A stretch of DNA of 27,617 bases from Candidatus Sulfopaludibacter sp. SbA3 (GCA_945900935.1 CAMDKT010000007.1:1-27617); one strand, 5' to 3'; numbered from the stretch's first letter, positions 18,145 to 25,585 are shown. Notes: a model not told the origin generated them from the letters alone. Translations and numbers: made by a program.

Positions 18145-19316
18145 TCCTGTTTATACCGCGTCGCCACCACCGCCAACAACACCGCCGCCGCCAACGACAC
18201 CACCATCATCCACAAGAGCATCGGCGCGAAGCCAATCGTCTCCTTCCAGATCCCAGCCATATAGATCATCCCCGCGCTGGAAAGTCCGCCCATCATGTTC
18301 AGCAAACCCCCACCCAACCCCCGGTTCCCGCTGCCAATGACGTCATAGGCCGCCGCGAACGCATTGGCCGCCAATAGCCCCGAGAACAGCCCAAAACCAG
18401 CCGAGCACAACCGCGCCTCCCATAGCGTCCCCGCATCAAAGGTCCAGTAGGCGAATGGGGCGCTAAAAAACACCCCCGCCGCCGCCACGTAAAGCCGCGC
18501 CGGTCGCCATCGCTTCCGCAACCGGTCCGCCAGCGCGCTCCCGCCGAAAATCCCCGCCACCAGGCTCACCTGCACGAACACCGTCGCGTTCCATCCGCTG
18601 TCAGTCATCGATAGCCCGAACCGCTCCTGCAAAAACGTCGGGTACCACGCCAGCACGATCCACTGGATCGCGCAGAACGCCGCGAACGCCGCTGACAATG
18701 CCAAGTAGCACCGCGACTTGAACAACGCCGCCACCGAGCCCGCCGAGCGAGCCGCCGCCGACTCTGCATTAACCCCCGATCCGCGTACCCCCCACCACAA
18801 CGCGACGCTGTAGAGCAGCCCAACTCCAGCCGCGATGAGAAACCCTTTCCGCCAGCCCAAATTGTCCGCCGCCCATCCGCCATACCATCCGCCCAACAAC
18901 ACGCCCACGTACATTCCCGACTGATGAAAGCCCAGCGCCCGGCTCCGCGCTCCCTCCGAATAGTGGCTCGCCAGCAACGCCAGCGCCGTCGGATAATACA
19001 GCGCCTCGGTAACCCCCATCACCCCTCGCCACACCAGGAACGAGTTCTCCGAGCCCGCCAAGCCGCAACCCAATGTCGCGCCGCTCCACAACACCAGGCT
19101 CGACACCAGCAGCGCGTCCCGCCGCCAGATGTCGGCAAGCCTTCCGGCAACCGGCATCGACAGCGTATAGACCCACATGAAGACGCTGCCGATTAAACCC
19201 AGTTTCGCCCCCGCGAATCCCAGATCCGCCTTTAGCGCCGGGAACATGCTGTAGACCATTTGCCGGTCCACGTAATTCATCGCGAAGGCGACCCAGAGGT
19301 AGGCGACTAGCGGCAC
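18123..19316 (-). CDS. MFS transporter, anion:cation symporter-like
   Basis: This 397-residue inner-membrane protein has about twelve hydrophobic segments. It begins PLVAYLWVAFAMNYVDRQMV, with the NYxDRQ motif of the anion:cation symporter group that moves sugar acids and related carboxylates. The loop motif is GRLADIWRRDALLV after TM2. The second half starts near residue 195 (LFKSRCYLALSAAFAAFCAI). The start is a GTG at 19316, three bp after the stop of the enolase-superfamily gene, with no strong ribosome site. Its 3' end overlaps the beta-propeller gene by 22 bp. Given the neighbours, it probably imports a carboxylate substrate for the racemase/dehydratase. The exact substrate is not shown. 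Confidence 0.9.
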   Translation of the reverse strand: MPLVAYLWVAFAMNYVDRQMVYSMFPALKADLGFAGAKLGLIGSVFMWVYTLSMPVAGRLADIWRRDALLVSSLVLWSGATLGCGLAGSENSFLVWRGVMGVTEALYYPTALALLASHYSEGARSRALGFHQSGMYVGVLLGGWYGGWAADNLGWRKGFLIAAGVGLLYSVALWWGVRGSGVNAESAAARSAGSVAALFKSRCYLALSAAFAAFCAIQWIVLAWYPTFLQERFGLSMTDSGWNATVFVQVSLVAGIFGGSALADRLRKRWRPARLYVAAAGVFFSAPFAYWTFDAGTLWEARLCSAGFGLFSGLLAANAFAAAYDVIGSGNRGLGGGLLNMMGGLSSAGMIYMAGIWKETIGFAPMLLWMMVVSLAAAVLLAVVATRYKQECDSSSL

Positions 19317-19319
19317 CGC

Positions 19320-20471
19320 TTATCTCAGCCCCGCGACATCGCTTTGCGAGAACGCAGCCAGCGCATCCAAATTCAAATCGATCCCCAACCCCGGTCCGTC
19401 CGGAATCGCCAGCATCCCATCGGCGTCGAGCCTCCAACCGCCCGCGCGCAGATCATCAATGAACGGCGACCCGGTCAGATACTCCACCAGATCGGTGCCC
19501 GCGAAGGCCGAGGCGATCTGCAAGTCCGACGCCAGCCCGACAGTCGTGTTCCAGCCGTGGGGGATGAACCGGACGCCGTTATCGATGGCCATTTGCGCGA
19601 TGCGCCGCTGTTCGCTCAAGCCTCCGCACTTGGTCACGTCCGGCTGTACGATGTCGAAAGCGCCCGCGGTCAACCACGGCGCGAACGACTGCCGCCGCGT
19701 CAACACTTCCCCGCCCGCGATAGGCACGCTGGCCGCCCGCCGCAACGCCGCGTAGTCTTCCAGCGCGTCCGGGTGCAGCGGCTCTTCGAACCAATAAACA
19801 TCGTGGTCCGCAAGCATATCGGCGGTCCGCAAAGCCCACTTGTAATCGCCGGGCCAGTAGGCATCGGAGCCCCCGGCGTCCACCATCAAAAGCGAGTCCT
19901 CGCCCACCGCCTCGCGCGCCGCTCGAACGATAGCTTCGTCCATCGCATGGCTCTTTCGTCCAAACGGTCCCCAGCCGATCTTGAACGCCCGAAAGCCCTG
20001 TGCCTTCACCGGCAGCAGTTCCGCCGCCATGCGCTCCGGCTCGCGCATCAATAGCGATGCGTATGGCCGGATTCGCTCCCGGTACCGCCCGCCCAGCAGC
20101 CGGCCCACGGGTTGCCCGCAAGCCTTCCCGAGCAAGTCCCACAGCCCGATATCGACGCCGCTGATCGTATGCGTAATCGCGCCGCCCCGGCCCAGCCAGA
20201 ACGTGTGCTGGTGCAGCTTCTCGCTCACCCGTTCAGGCTCCAGCGCGTTCTCGCCCAGGAGCAGCGGGCGCAGGATCTCCAGTGACGCTTTGACCAGCGC
20301 CTCCGACGTAAAAACTGAGCCCCAGCCGATGCCATCTTCGGTCAGCACGGCGATAATCGTGTGGACGCAGTCTTCGGGCTTCAGTTCGTTCGACCAGCCG
20401 CCCTCGGGAGTCCGTCCGCGGAGTCCATACGCGCGGACATCCTGAATTTTCAAATAGGTTTGGTTGTTCAT
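19320..20471 (-). CDS. mandelate racemase/muconate lactonizing enzyme family protein
   Basis: This is an enolase-superfamily enzyme of 383 residues that abstracts the alpha-proton of a carboxylate, usually to dehydrate or racemise a sugar acid. The N-terminal capping domain is followed by the TIM barrel. Metal ligands are Asp198 (MVDAGG), Glu229 (FEEP) and Glu255 (GGE). The catalytic dyad is Asp278 (QPDVTKCGG) and His305 (IPHGW). At the usual K-x-K site only Lys164 is present (FK164-IG166), so the second Lys is Gly. This separates it from mandelate racemase itself and points to an acid dehydratase or unknown function. A TAAGGA lies six bases before the ATG and overlaps the stop of the M81 gene. 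It is followed closely by the MFS gene. Confidence 0.92.
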   Translation of the reverse strand: MNNQTYLKIQDVRAYGLRGRTPEGGWSNELKPEDCVHTIIAVLTEDGIGWGSVFTSEALVKASLEILRPLLLGENALEPERVSEKLHQHTFWLGRGGAITHTISGVDIGLWDLLGKACGQPVGRLLGGRYRERIRPYASLLMREPERMAAELLPVKAQGFRAFKIGWGPFGRKSHAMDEAIVRAAREAVGEDSLLMVDAGGSDAYWPGDYKWALRTADMLADHDVYWFEEPLHPDALEDYAALRRAASVPIAGGEVLTRRQSFAPWLTAGAFDIVQPDVTKCGGLSEQRRIAQMAIDNGVRFIPHGWNTTVGLASDLQIASAFAGTDLVEYLTGSPFIDDLRAGGWRLDADGMLAIPDGPGLGIDLNLDALAAFSQSDVAGLR

Positions 20472-20480
20472 GCAGTGTCC

Positions 20481-21971
20481 TTATCCGCGCCGGAATATCC
20501 GCGGCTCGGGAGTGTAGGGAAAGTCGTCGTCCAGCGGGTACAACGGCCGCCGTGCCACCGTGTGCCCAAGCCCCTTCACGTTGGCGCTGGTCGAGCCAGG
20601 GGCGTCGATATTCAGGACATGTTCCGCGCCGTCGTTGAAGAACCGCGGCTGGCAAAGCGGACTCTTGACGATGGTCATATCGAAGGCCGCCGGGTCTTGA
20701 CCGTTCACCAGAAACGGCGTGCGGTCGTAGAGGCTGACCGGCCGGGAAGTCAGCACCAGCGTGTTCGGCCCAGCCTGCAATACAGCGCTAAACCCGGCGT
20801 ACCAATGCTCGCCGTGCGACTCGCTGTTCATGTGGCCATGGGAGAGCACCCGCACGCGGCCCGTTACACGGATTGGAGTGAATCGCGGGTCGAGCGTACC
20901 GCCCACATTCACCGTAATCTCCCCTCCAATGCCGGCGGCGAAGCATGCCTCTACCGCCGGCGCGTCCACAATCGGAATTAGCGCCGTTCGCCGGCAGCCT
21001 TGCCGGATCAATTCAGCCAGAATCGCGTTCGAGTCGCCGGAAGCGCCGGAACTGGTCGCGTCCGCCGCGTCCACCATCACCACGCGGCCTGTGGCGTTCT
21101 TCGCGATTCGGACGCTCTCTTCCAGGCTTAGCAACGGTTGCTGAATCAAAGCCTTCGCGTCCCAGAACTCGCGCGCCATTCGGCAGCCCAGTTCGCAAGC
21201 CGCCGCTGGGTCGCCATCCGCCATCAGGAAGACGTTCGACGCTAGGTCCGGCACATCGGTAAATGGGTTGCCGATAAAGAACCCCCCGGAGAGCCCGCCG
21301 GGCGCGTTCTCAAACGCTATCGCCTCGCGCACCCAGTTGCCGAACAAACCGGTCGCCGTGATGCATTCCTGCCCGCGTACCAGCGCCGGAATCGGAATCC
21401 GGATATGGACAGGCTTGATACCGCCATCCAGCAGCCGGATCAACAAACGCGCCGCCCGCTGGCCGGTCTCAAAGAAATCCACATGCGGGTTGGTGTGGAA
21501 GACGGTGGTGACGTCGGCGTGCCGCAACATCCGGTCCGTCAGGATGCCGTGCAGATCGAGCGAGACGGCAATCGGCATCTTCTCCCCAACGATCTCCCGC
21601 GTCCGCTCCAACAGGTAGCCCTCGCAGTCGTCAACATCTTCCGATGCCAACGCGCCATGGAGGGAAAAATAGATCCCGTCGAGCGGTCCAGCGCCCCGGA
21701 CGGCATCGAGAAACTCCTCCGCAACCCGGGCGAAAGCCGCAGCCGAGACGGTTCCCGTGGACGTGATGCCCCGCGCGGCGAAGCCTCCAACCAGTTCGTA
21801 GTCTGGCCGCGTAGCGAAGACGTTCATCGCCCCGCCCACTTCGGAGCGGATGGGGCGATGGTAGTCCAGTAGTCCGTCACCGCGGTTGATTAGAAAATCT
21901 TCGTACTGTGCGATGACTGGGTTGAAGGAGGAGATCTCCTGCTTACACTCGTTGATCAGAATTCGGGGCAT
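20481..21971 (-). CDS. M81 family metallopeptidase, MlrC-like
   Basis: This 496-residue hydrolase belongs to the microcystinase C (MlrC)/M81 family. Family segments are PRILINECKQEISSFNP, YFSLHGALASEDVDDCEG at about 101-118, VSLDLHGILTDRML (D139, H141) and TTVFHTNPHVDFFETG (H159, H163). The C-terminal MlrC_C domain includes MVDAADATSSGASGDSNAIL and GGEITVNVGGTLDPRF. The Asp-x-His and the later His are candidate zinc ligands. MlrC cleaves linear tetrapeptide products of microcystin. Most homologues are not linked to microcystin and sit beside MFS and enolase-superfamily genes, as here, suggesting amide or lactam cleavage in a catabolic route. The ATG at 21971 fits the family start. The open frame to 22118 has no homology. 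It heads the second five-gene unit. Confidence 0.9.
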   Translation of the reverse strand: MPRILINECKQEISSFNPVIAQYEDFLINRGDGLLDYHRPIRSEVGGAMNVFATRPDYELVGGFAARGITSTGTVSAAAFARVAEEFLDAVRGAGPLDGIYFSLHGALASEDVDDCEGYLLERTREIVGEKMPIAVSLDLHGILTDRMLRHADVTTVFHTNPHVDFFETGQRAARLLIRLLDGGIKPVHIRIPIPALVRGQECITATGLFGNWVREAIAFENAPGGLSGGFFIGNPFTDVPDLASNVFLMADGDPAAACELGCRMAREFWDAKALIQQPLLSLEESVRIAKNATGRVVMVDAADATSSGASGDSNAILAELIRQGCRRTALIPIVDAPAVEACFAAGIGGEITVNVGGTLDPRFTPIRVTGRVRVLSHGHMNSESHGEHWYAGFSAVLQAGPNTLVLTSRPVSLYDRTPFLVNGQDPAAFDMTIVKSPLCQPRFFNDGAEHVLNIDAPGSTSANVKGLGHTVARRPLYPLDDDFPYTPEPRIFRRG

Positions 21972-22065
21972 GGCTGCTCGCCATATTTTGTCATGGAATG
22001 GGGACAAAGTGCCGCGAGCGTGTGAATGAGTTCCGCCGAATGCCGCTGATCGCCCCAATCCCGCG

Positions 22066-22100
22066 AGACCGCGCCACGTTCCGCAAGACCGCACCGCCAC
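22066..22100. repeat. degenerate 20-bp-period repeats, cluster A
   Basis: Two copies of a core close to AGACCGGGCCAC start exactly 20 bp apart at 22066 (AGACCGCGCCAC) and 22086 (AGACCGCACCGCCAC). A weaker match precedes them near 22047. The same core returns in cluster B beyond the palindrome. Confidence 0.6.
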
Positions 22101-22156
22101 AGTCAACGCCCCCGCCATGAGCGGAGTAATTCGGTTCCTCCGCGAAGAAACAATAC

Positions 22157-22233
22157 TGGCCGCTGATGAACGCCGATTAACGCGGATAACACGATACTTT
22201 TTATCGGCGTTGATCCGCGTTCATCAGCGGCCA
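22157..22233. repeat. 77-bp imperfect palindrome with 10-bp internal units
   Basis: The left arm (22157-22189) and right arm (22201-22233) can pair over 33 positions around an 11-base loop. The first 17 positions match perfectly (TGGCCGCTGATGAACGC). Thirty positions are Watson-Crick pairs, one is a T-G wobble (22178/22212) and two mismatch (22174/22216 and 22184/22206). Each arm is itself built of three 10-bp units of the form GATNAACGCN. No T-tract follows, so it is not a normal rho-independent terminator. GATnAACGC-type repeats occur dispersed in several environmental bacteria, as far as I recall, so this may be a REP-like dispersed element. Confidence 0.8.
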
Positions 22234-22277
22234 ATCATGCTTGCCCGTGAACCTTCCGGGTTTGCGAAAATCCCGCT

Positions 22278-22398
22278 AGACCGAGCCACCACGCGCTAGA
22301 CCGGGCCACGGCCAGCGTGTTCGAGCGATGACGCGCCAGAAGGGGCCACACCACCCGGCACCCGTCAGACCGGGCCACAACCATCAAAACCGAGCCAC
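22278..22398. repeat. degenerate 20-bp-period repeats, cluster B
   Basis: Cores start at 22278 (AGACCGAGCCAC), 22298 (AGACCGGGCCAC), 22318 (decayed, TGTTCGAGCGAT), 22338 (AGAAGGGGCCAC), 22367 (AGACCGGGCCAC) and 22387 (AAACCGAGCCAC). Spacing is 20 bp except one 29-bp step. The 8-bp spacers differ. On the minus strand the core reads GTGGCCCGGTCT. This resembles the multiple terminal repeats of IS21-type elements, but no transposase gene is present, so the identity is an inference. Confidence 0.65.
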
Positions 22399-22431
22399 GA
22401 CCGTTAGGGAGTGGTCCTCCCTGTCAGTTCA

Positions 22432-23979
22432 TTAGCCGCCGATCGACACCAGGCTCGTATCCGCGCGCGCCGCCGAAACCGGGGATTGCAGTTCCGGCAT
22501 GGGTTTGGCCGAGAAGAGTCTGCGTGTCGGAATCGCTAGCCAGCGGGCCATTCGCGTCGCCCGCACGCGCCGAGCCGAATCGGTGGAGATTCCGGTGTTA
22601 GCGTACATCTGCCGATACAGCTTGGATATGAACACGAACCCGATGCGACCCTTCAAACTCGGGACGCACTTTGACCGTTGCCAGATTTCTTTCAAATCAT
22701 AAAACTGATCCCAAACGCCCTGCGTCCGGGTGCGGAGATCTTCTGAGGACATCGTCGGGTGCGGCGTAAACATCTTCGGACGCACTTCATGCGGGATCAG
22801 CCAATAACGCGTGATCGGAATGCCCTGCACTTTCGGCACATTGTCGCCGAGGCTCTTCTCCCAACGTTCAAAATCGACCGTGCCGGGGAATGGCGTCAGC
22901 ATGACGAACTGTGCAAAGGTGAGGTCGGCCGCTTTGGCCAACGCGGCGGTGGCGGCGAACGTGTCTTCGCGATCAGTCGGGAGTCCGAAAATGAAGCTCC
23001 CCAGAACGTGCACGCCATGAGCCCGGAATGTCTTCAGACGCACCGCCAAGCTGTCGCCCGCTTTGTTGAAGTCCTTGAAAACGGCTTTCAGGCCCTCTTC
23101 CGTTACCGACTCCACTCCAACGAGCGCCCCGAGGATGTGGGCCTTTTTCATTGCCACCAGGAACTCCACGTCCTCGCCCGCTTCCATCGTAATCTGCGTG
23201 AAGAAAACCATGTCCTTGGGCAGCAGGGCCAGTTTCTCCATGAAGTCGAACCGCTCGTCGCGAATCTCCTTCAACTCGGCCACACGCGCCGCGTTGCCTT
23301 GCTTTTCCGCCAAATGGATGTCGGTGATGGTCACCGGGTAAAAATTATCGTCGGCCAACGCAATGAAGCGGTAGCCGAGACGGCGGAGTTGGACGATTTC
23401 GTCGATGACCACATCCGCCTCGCGTTGGCGCGGCTTCTGCCCGTCCGTGCGCCAAACCGAACAGAAGGAACAATGCTTCGGGCAGCCGCGAACAGTCTGG
23501 ACGGACGCCCACATGTATTTGTCGCGCCCTGCCAGATCCCATCGGGCCGGAATGAACTGCTTGCCTGAGATGCGGCCGCCGTCATAGATCTTTTGGGCGC
23601 GGTTGTTCACGATGTCATCGAGTACTTTGCTCCAAATCACATCACCGTCGCCTTTTACCACCACATGCGCGGCACCGAATTCCAGCGCCTCATCCGGATA
23701 AAGCGTCGGATGTACCCCGCCGTAAACGACGATAGCGCCCCGCTCACGGCAGTTTCGGCCCACTTGCATTCCCCGGAGAGCGTTCCCCGTGTGGATGCCG
23801 ATGCCCACAATGTCCCCGGCCTGGACCGTTTCCAGATCTAACTGCTCCAAAGTTTCATCGGTGATGATCGGATCACCGTACTTCGCAGGGGTCGCGGCTG
23901 CCAAAACGTACAGCCAACGGGGTGTGATTACGCCGATGCCAAACGAAGCATCACTCGGATTTATAAGGTGAACACGCAT
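22432..23979 (-). CDS. radical SAM protein with B12-binding-like N-terminal domain
   Basis: This 515-residue enzyme combines an N-terminal Rossmann-like cobalamin-binding-type domain (MRVHLINPSDASFGIGVITP) with a radical SAM core. The 4Fe-4S cluster motif is C166-PKH-C170-SF-C173. Other core segments are GYRFIALADDNFYP, MVFFTQITMEAGEDVEFL and GVHVLGSFIFGLPTDREDTF. The C-terminal region (FTPHPTMSSEDLRTRTQG, FISKLYRQMYANTGIST) is well conserved in relatives as I remember them. The usual DxHxxG cobalamin motif is not seen. GIGIHTGNALRG lies near that position. Members of this class do methylations, ring closures and rearrangements on lipids, tetrapyrroles and natural products. The product here cannot be named. 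The ATG has an AAGAGG about nine bases upstream. It lies 58 bp after the methyltransferase-like gene on the same strand. Confidence 0.88.
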   Translation of the reverse strand: MRVHLINPSDASFGIGVITPRWLYVLAAATPAKYGDPIITDETLEQLDLETVQAGDIVGIGIHTGNALRGMQVGRNCRERGAIVVYGGVHPTLYPDEALEFGAAHVVVKGDGDVIWSKVLDDIVNNRAQKIYDGGRISGKQFIPARWDLAGRDKYMWASVQTVRGCPKHCSFCSVWRTDGQKPRQREADVVIDEIVQLRRLGYRFIALADDNFYPVTITDIHLAEKQGNAARVAELKEIRDERFDFMEKLALLPKDMVFFTQITMEAGEDVEFLVAMKKAHILGALVGVESVTEEGLKAVFKDFNKAGDSLAVRLKTFRAHGVHVLGSFIFGLPTDREDTFAATAALAKAADLTFAQFVMLTPFPGTVDFERWEKSLGDNVPKVQGIPITRYWLIPHEVRPKMFTPHPTMSSEDLRTRTQGVWDQFYDLKEIWQRSKCVPSLKGRIGFVFISKLYRQMYANTGISTDSARRVRATRMARWLAIPTRRLFSAKPMPELQSPVSAARADTSLVSIGG

Positions 23980-24037
23980 TCAACTGGACCTCTTCTTTCC
24001 CAGCCAAGCCGGTCGATAACGCGAACTTCTCAGTGTA

Positions 24038-24463
24038 TCAGAGAATATAGGACGAAAAACGTCCGACTTCACTCATGTAGGTTTTATATGTTTCGCCGAA
24101 GCGGGCCACAAACCAACTGCCGGAGACAAGGGCGAGGGAGAGACCGGCGGCCCGGCGAGTGACCACGGTGTCCGTCAGATTTCGTCCCAAGGAGATGAAC
24201 ATCCACGCGAGCCACGCGGCGGAACCGGCGAAAGTAACCGTCCCAGCCCATTGCAGGCTGGGAGATACGGGTGACGGGTCGCCGAATCCGTAGTAAAGGG
24301 AGACTGCCGTCGCAAGGCCGCAGAGCCGGATCCCGACAAGTAAAAGCCATCCTTCGTGACGGCGATTGAGTGGCTCGCGGGAACGAGCGGCCTGGAGGCG
24401 GTGAAAGCCACCTACAAGGAGTAGCGCGGCACCGATTGTATAAACTGCACTATACGGGTTCAT
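24038..24463 (-). pseudogene. shortened isoprenylcysteine carboxyl methyltransferase-like membrane protein
   Basis: This 141-residue protein has four hydrophobic segments (about 3-20, 39-58, 71-91 and 105-120). The segment WMFISLGRNLTDTVVTR and the C-terminal RFGETYKTYMSEVGRF match the ICMT-like family, whose bacterial members are usually about 190-220 residues. The segments expected between them are missing: the G-P-Y-x-x-V-R-H-P-x-Y cofactor-binding stretch after VVTR, and the R-x-x-x-E-E-x-x-L stretch before RFGE. Both losses keep the reading frame. Without these parts, methyltransferase activity is very unlikely. It may be a decaying gene or a reduced membrane protein that is still made. 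The ATG at 24463 has no clear ribosome site. It could also be a separate short family, so the pseudogene label is tentative. Confidence 0.6.
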
Positions 24464-24586
24464 AGTAACGACAGTTAATTACACTTTCCTGAAGATGGCA
24501 AGCGGATAGAGTGACACCGTTTCGGGGGAATTGGTAAGTTGAAGAAGCAGCGAGATGTCTAAGCCTTGGAAAACTCCGGATTTACC

Positions 24587-25585
24587 GTGATTTCGCCTTG
24601 TATTCGCCATAAATTGCCGGTTCCTATGCTAGTGTTGATACTAGCGACCGTGTTGGGCTATGCGGCGGAACCCCCGATCCGCTACGAATCCAGCGTGGAC
24701 GCCATGGGCTCCACTTTTTCGATTACAGCGTGGGGCAGCGACCGCGGAAATTTGGCGGCAGCTGTTGAAACGGCGTTGGAAGAGGCTCGCCGCCTGGACC
24801 GGTTGTTATCGAACTACCGGCCGGAGAGCGAATGGAGCGCAGTGAACAGAGGCGCCGCCGCCGGAGGCGTGACCGTCAGCCAGGAAATGTATGACCTGCT
24901 GGCGGCATGTGTACGGTACAGCGAACAAAGCGAAGGCACATTTGACATCACGGTGGGGCCGCTGATGCGGGTATGGGGATTCTACAAGGGTTCCGGCCGC
25001 ATTCCGCACCGGTCGGAACTGCGCGCCGCGCTGGCCCGGACGGGCTACAAGAATCTCTCTTTGCAGACAACGACACGTACAGTCCGATTTGAGAACGCTG
25101 GCCTCGAGCTCGATCCGGGCGGGATCGGCAAAGGGTATGCCGTGGACCGGATGGTTGCTATCCTGCGCGAGGCCGGGGTTTCGGGTGCCTTGATCAACGC
25201 TGGAGGCAGTTCGATGTACGGGTTACACACACCGCCGGAGGAGCCCCGCGGCTGGAAGGTAGTGATCCGGGACCCGAAGCGGGCGGAGCGGCACGTCGCG
25301 GAGTTGTATCTGAAGAACGAATCGATGTCGACTTCAGGGAGTTACGAGAAGTTTTTTCAGGCGGGAAAGCGAATTTATTCGCATATTATGGATCCGCGAA
25401 CCGGCTATCCGGCGCAGGGTATGTACTCCGTCTCTGTTTTGGCGCCCCGGGGGATTGACTCCGAGGCGTGGACGAAACCAACCTACATTCAAGGCCGCCA
25501 GTGGGCGGCGAAACATTTACCGGCCGGTTTTCGCGCATTTTTGTGCGAGGATCGGGGGGAGGCCCAATGCGCGTGGCTCCAATGA
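24587..25585 (+). CDS. apbE: FAD:protein FMN transferase (ApbE family)
   Basis: ApbE attaches FMN from FAD to a Thr or Ser of periplasmic redox proteins, for example Nqr and Rnf subunits. Signatures in order are AMGSTFSITAWG, GTFDITVGPLMRVWGFYKG, LDPGGIGKGYAVDRMVAIL, GALINAGGSSM, SMSTSGSYEKFF and SHIMDPRTGYPA. In the usual C-terminal magnesium-binding segment (D-A-x-x-T) this protein reads DSEAWTKP, so the expected Asp is Ser or shifted by one residue, while the Thr is kept. The start is uncertain: a TTG at 24566, the GTG at 24587 and an ATG at 24626 are all in frame and none has a clear ribosome site. I chose the GTG (332 residues) because it gives the signal peptide a basic n-region (CIRHK). 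It overlaps hemE by 19 bp. No flavinylated target protein is in the window. Confidence 0.88.
   Translation: MISPCIRHKLPVPMLVLILATVLGYAAEPPIRYESSVDAMGSTFSITAWGSDRGNLAAAVETALEEARRLDRLLSNYRPESEWSAVNRGAAAGGVTVSQEMYDLLAACVRYSEQSEGTFDITVGPLMRVWGFYKGSGRIPHRSELRAALARTGYKNLSLQTTTRTVRFENAGLELDPGGIGKGYAVDRMVAILREAGVSGALINAGGSSMYGLHTPPEEPRGWKVVIRDPKRAERHVAELYLKNESMSTSGSYEKFFQAGKRIYSHIMDPRTGYPAQGMYSVSVLAPRGIDSEAWTKPTYIQGRQWAAKHLPAGFRAFLCEDRGEAQCAWLQ
25558..25562 (+). promoter_or_regulatory. ribosome binding site of hemE
   Basis: A GGAGG at the end of a G run lies four bases before the ATG at 25567. The next in-frame ATG, at 25582, is 19 bases away, so the site favours 25567 as the start, even though the ATG at 25582 overlaps the apbE stop as ATGA. 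Confidence 0.65.

Larger units (their letters stand above)
21972..22431. other. 460-bp intergenic region with repeats
   Basis: No credible gene is found between the M81 and radical SAM genes, which are both on the minus strand. The stretch holds two clusters of degenerate 20-bp-period repeats around a long imperfect palindrome, plus a small TTTGTC/GACAAA inverted repeat (21987-22008) upstream of the M81 start. A promoter for the M81 unit should lie here, but no clear -35/-10 pair was recognised. The arrangement could be a relic of a transposable element. Confidence 0.7.

Noticed and set aside
17425..18264. Plus-strand open frame of 279 codons opposite the beta-propeller and MFS genes
   Set aside because: The translation is almost only Arg, His, Pro and Gln-rich text with no motif. 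The minus-strand genes here are well supported.
20481..21971. Microcystin degradation gene mlrC
   Set aside because: No mlrA, mlrB or mlrD is present, and most M81 homologues in soil bacteria are unrelated to microcystin, so only the family name is used.
22157..22233. Rho-independent terminator for the radical SAM gene
   Set aside because: The structure is long and ordered in 10-bp units, lies about 200 bp past the stop, and has no downstream T run on either strand outside the loop.
22117..22299. A 60-codon plus-strand open frame over the palindrome
   Set aside because: It is built on repeat sequence, has no ribosome site and no similarity to known proteins.
22278..22398. Possible CRISPR array
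   Set aside because: The repeats are only about 12 bp, degenerate, and have 8-bp spacers. No cas gene is present.
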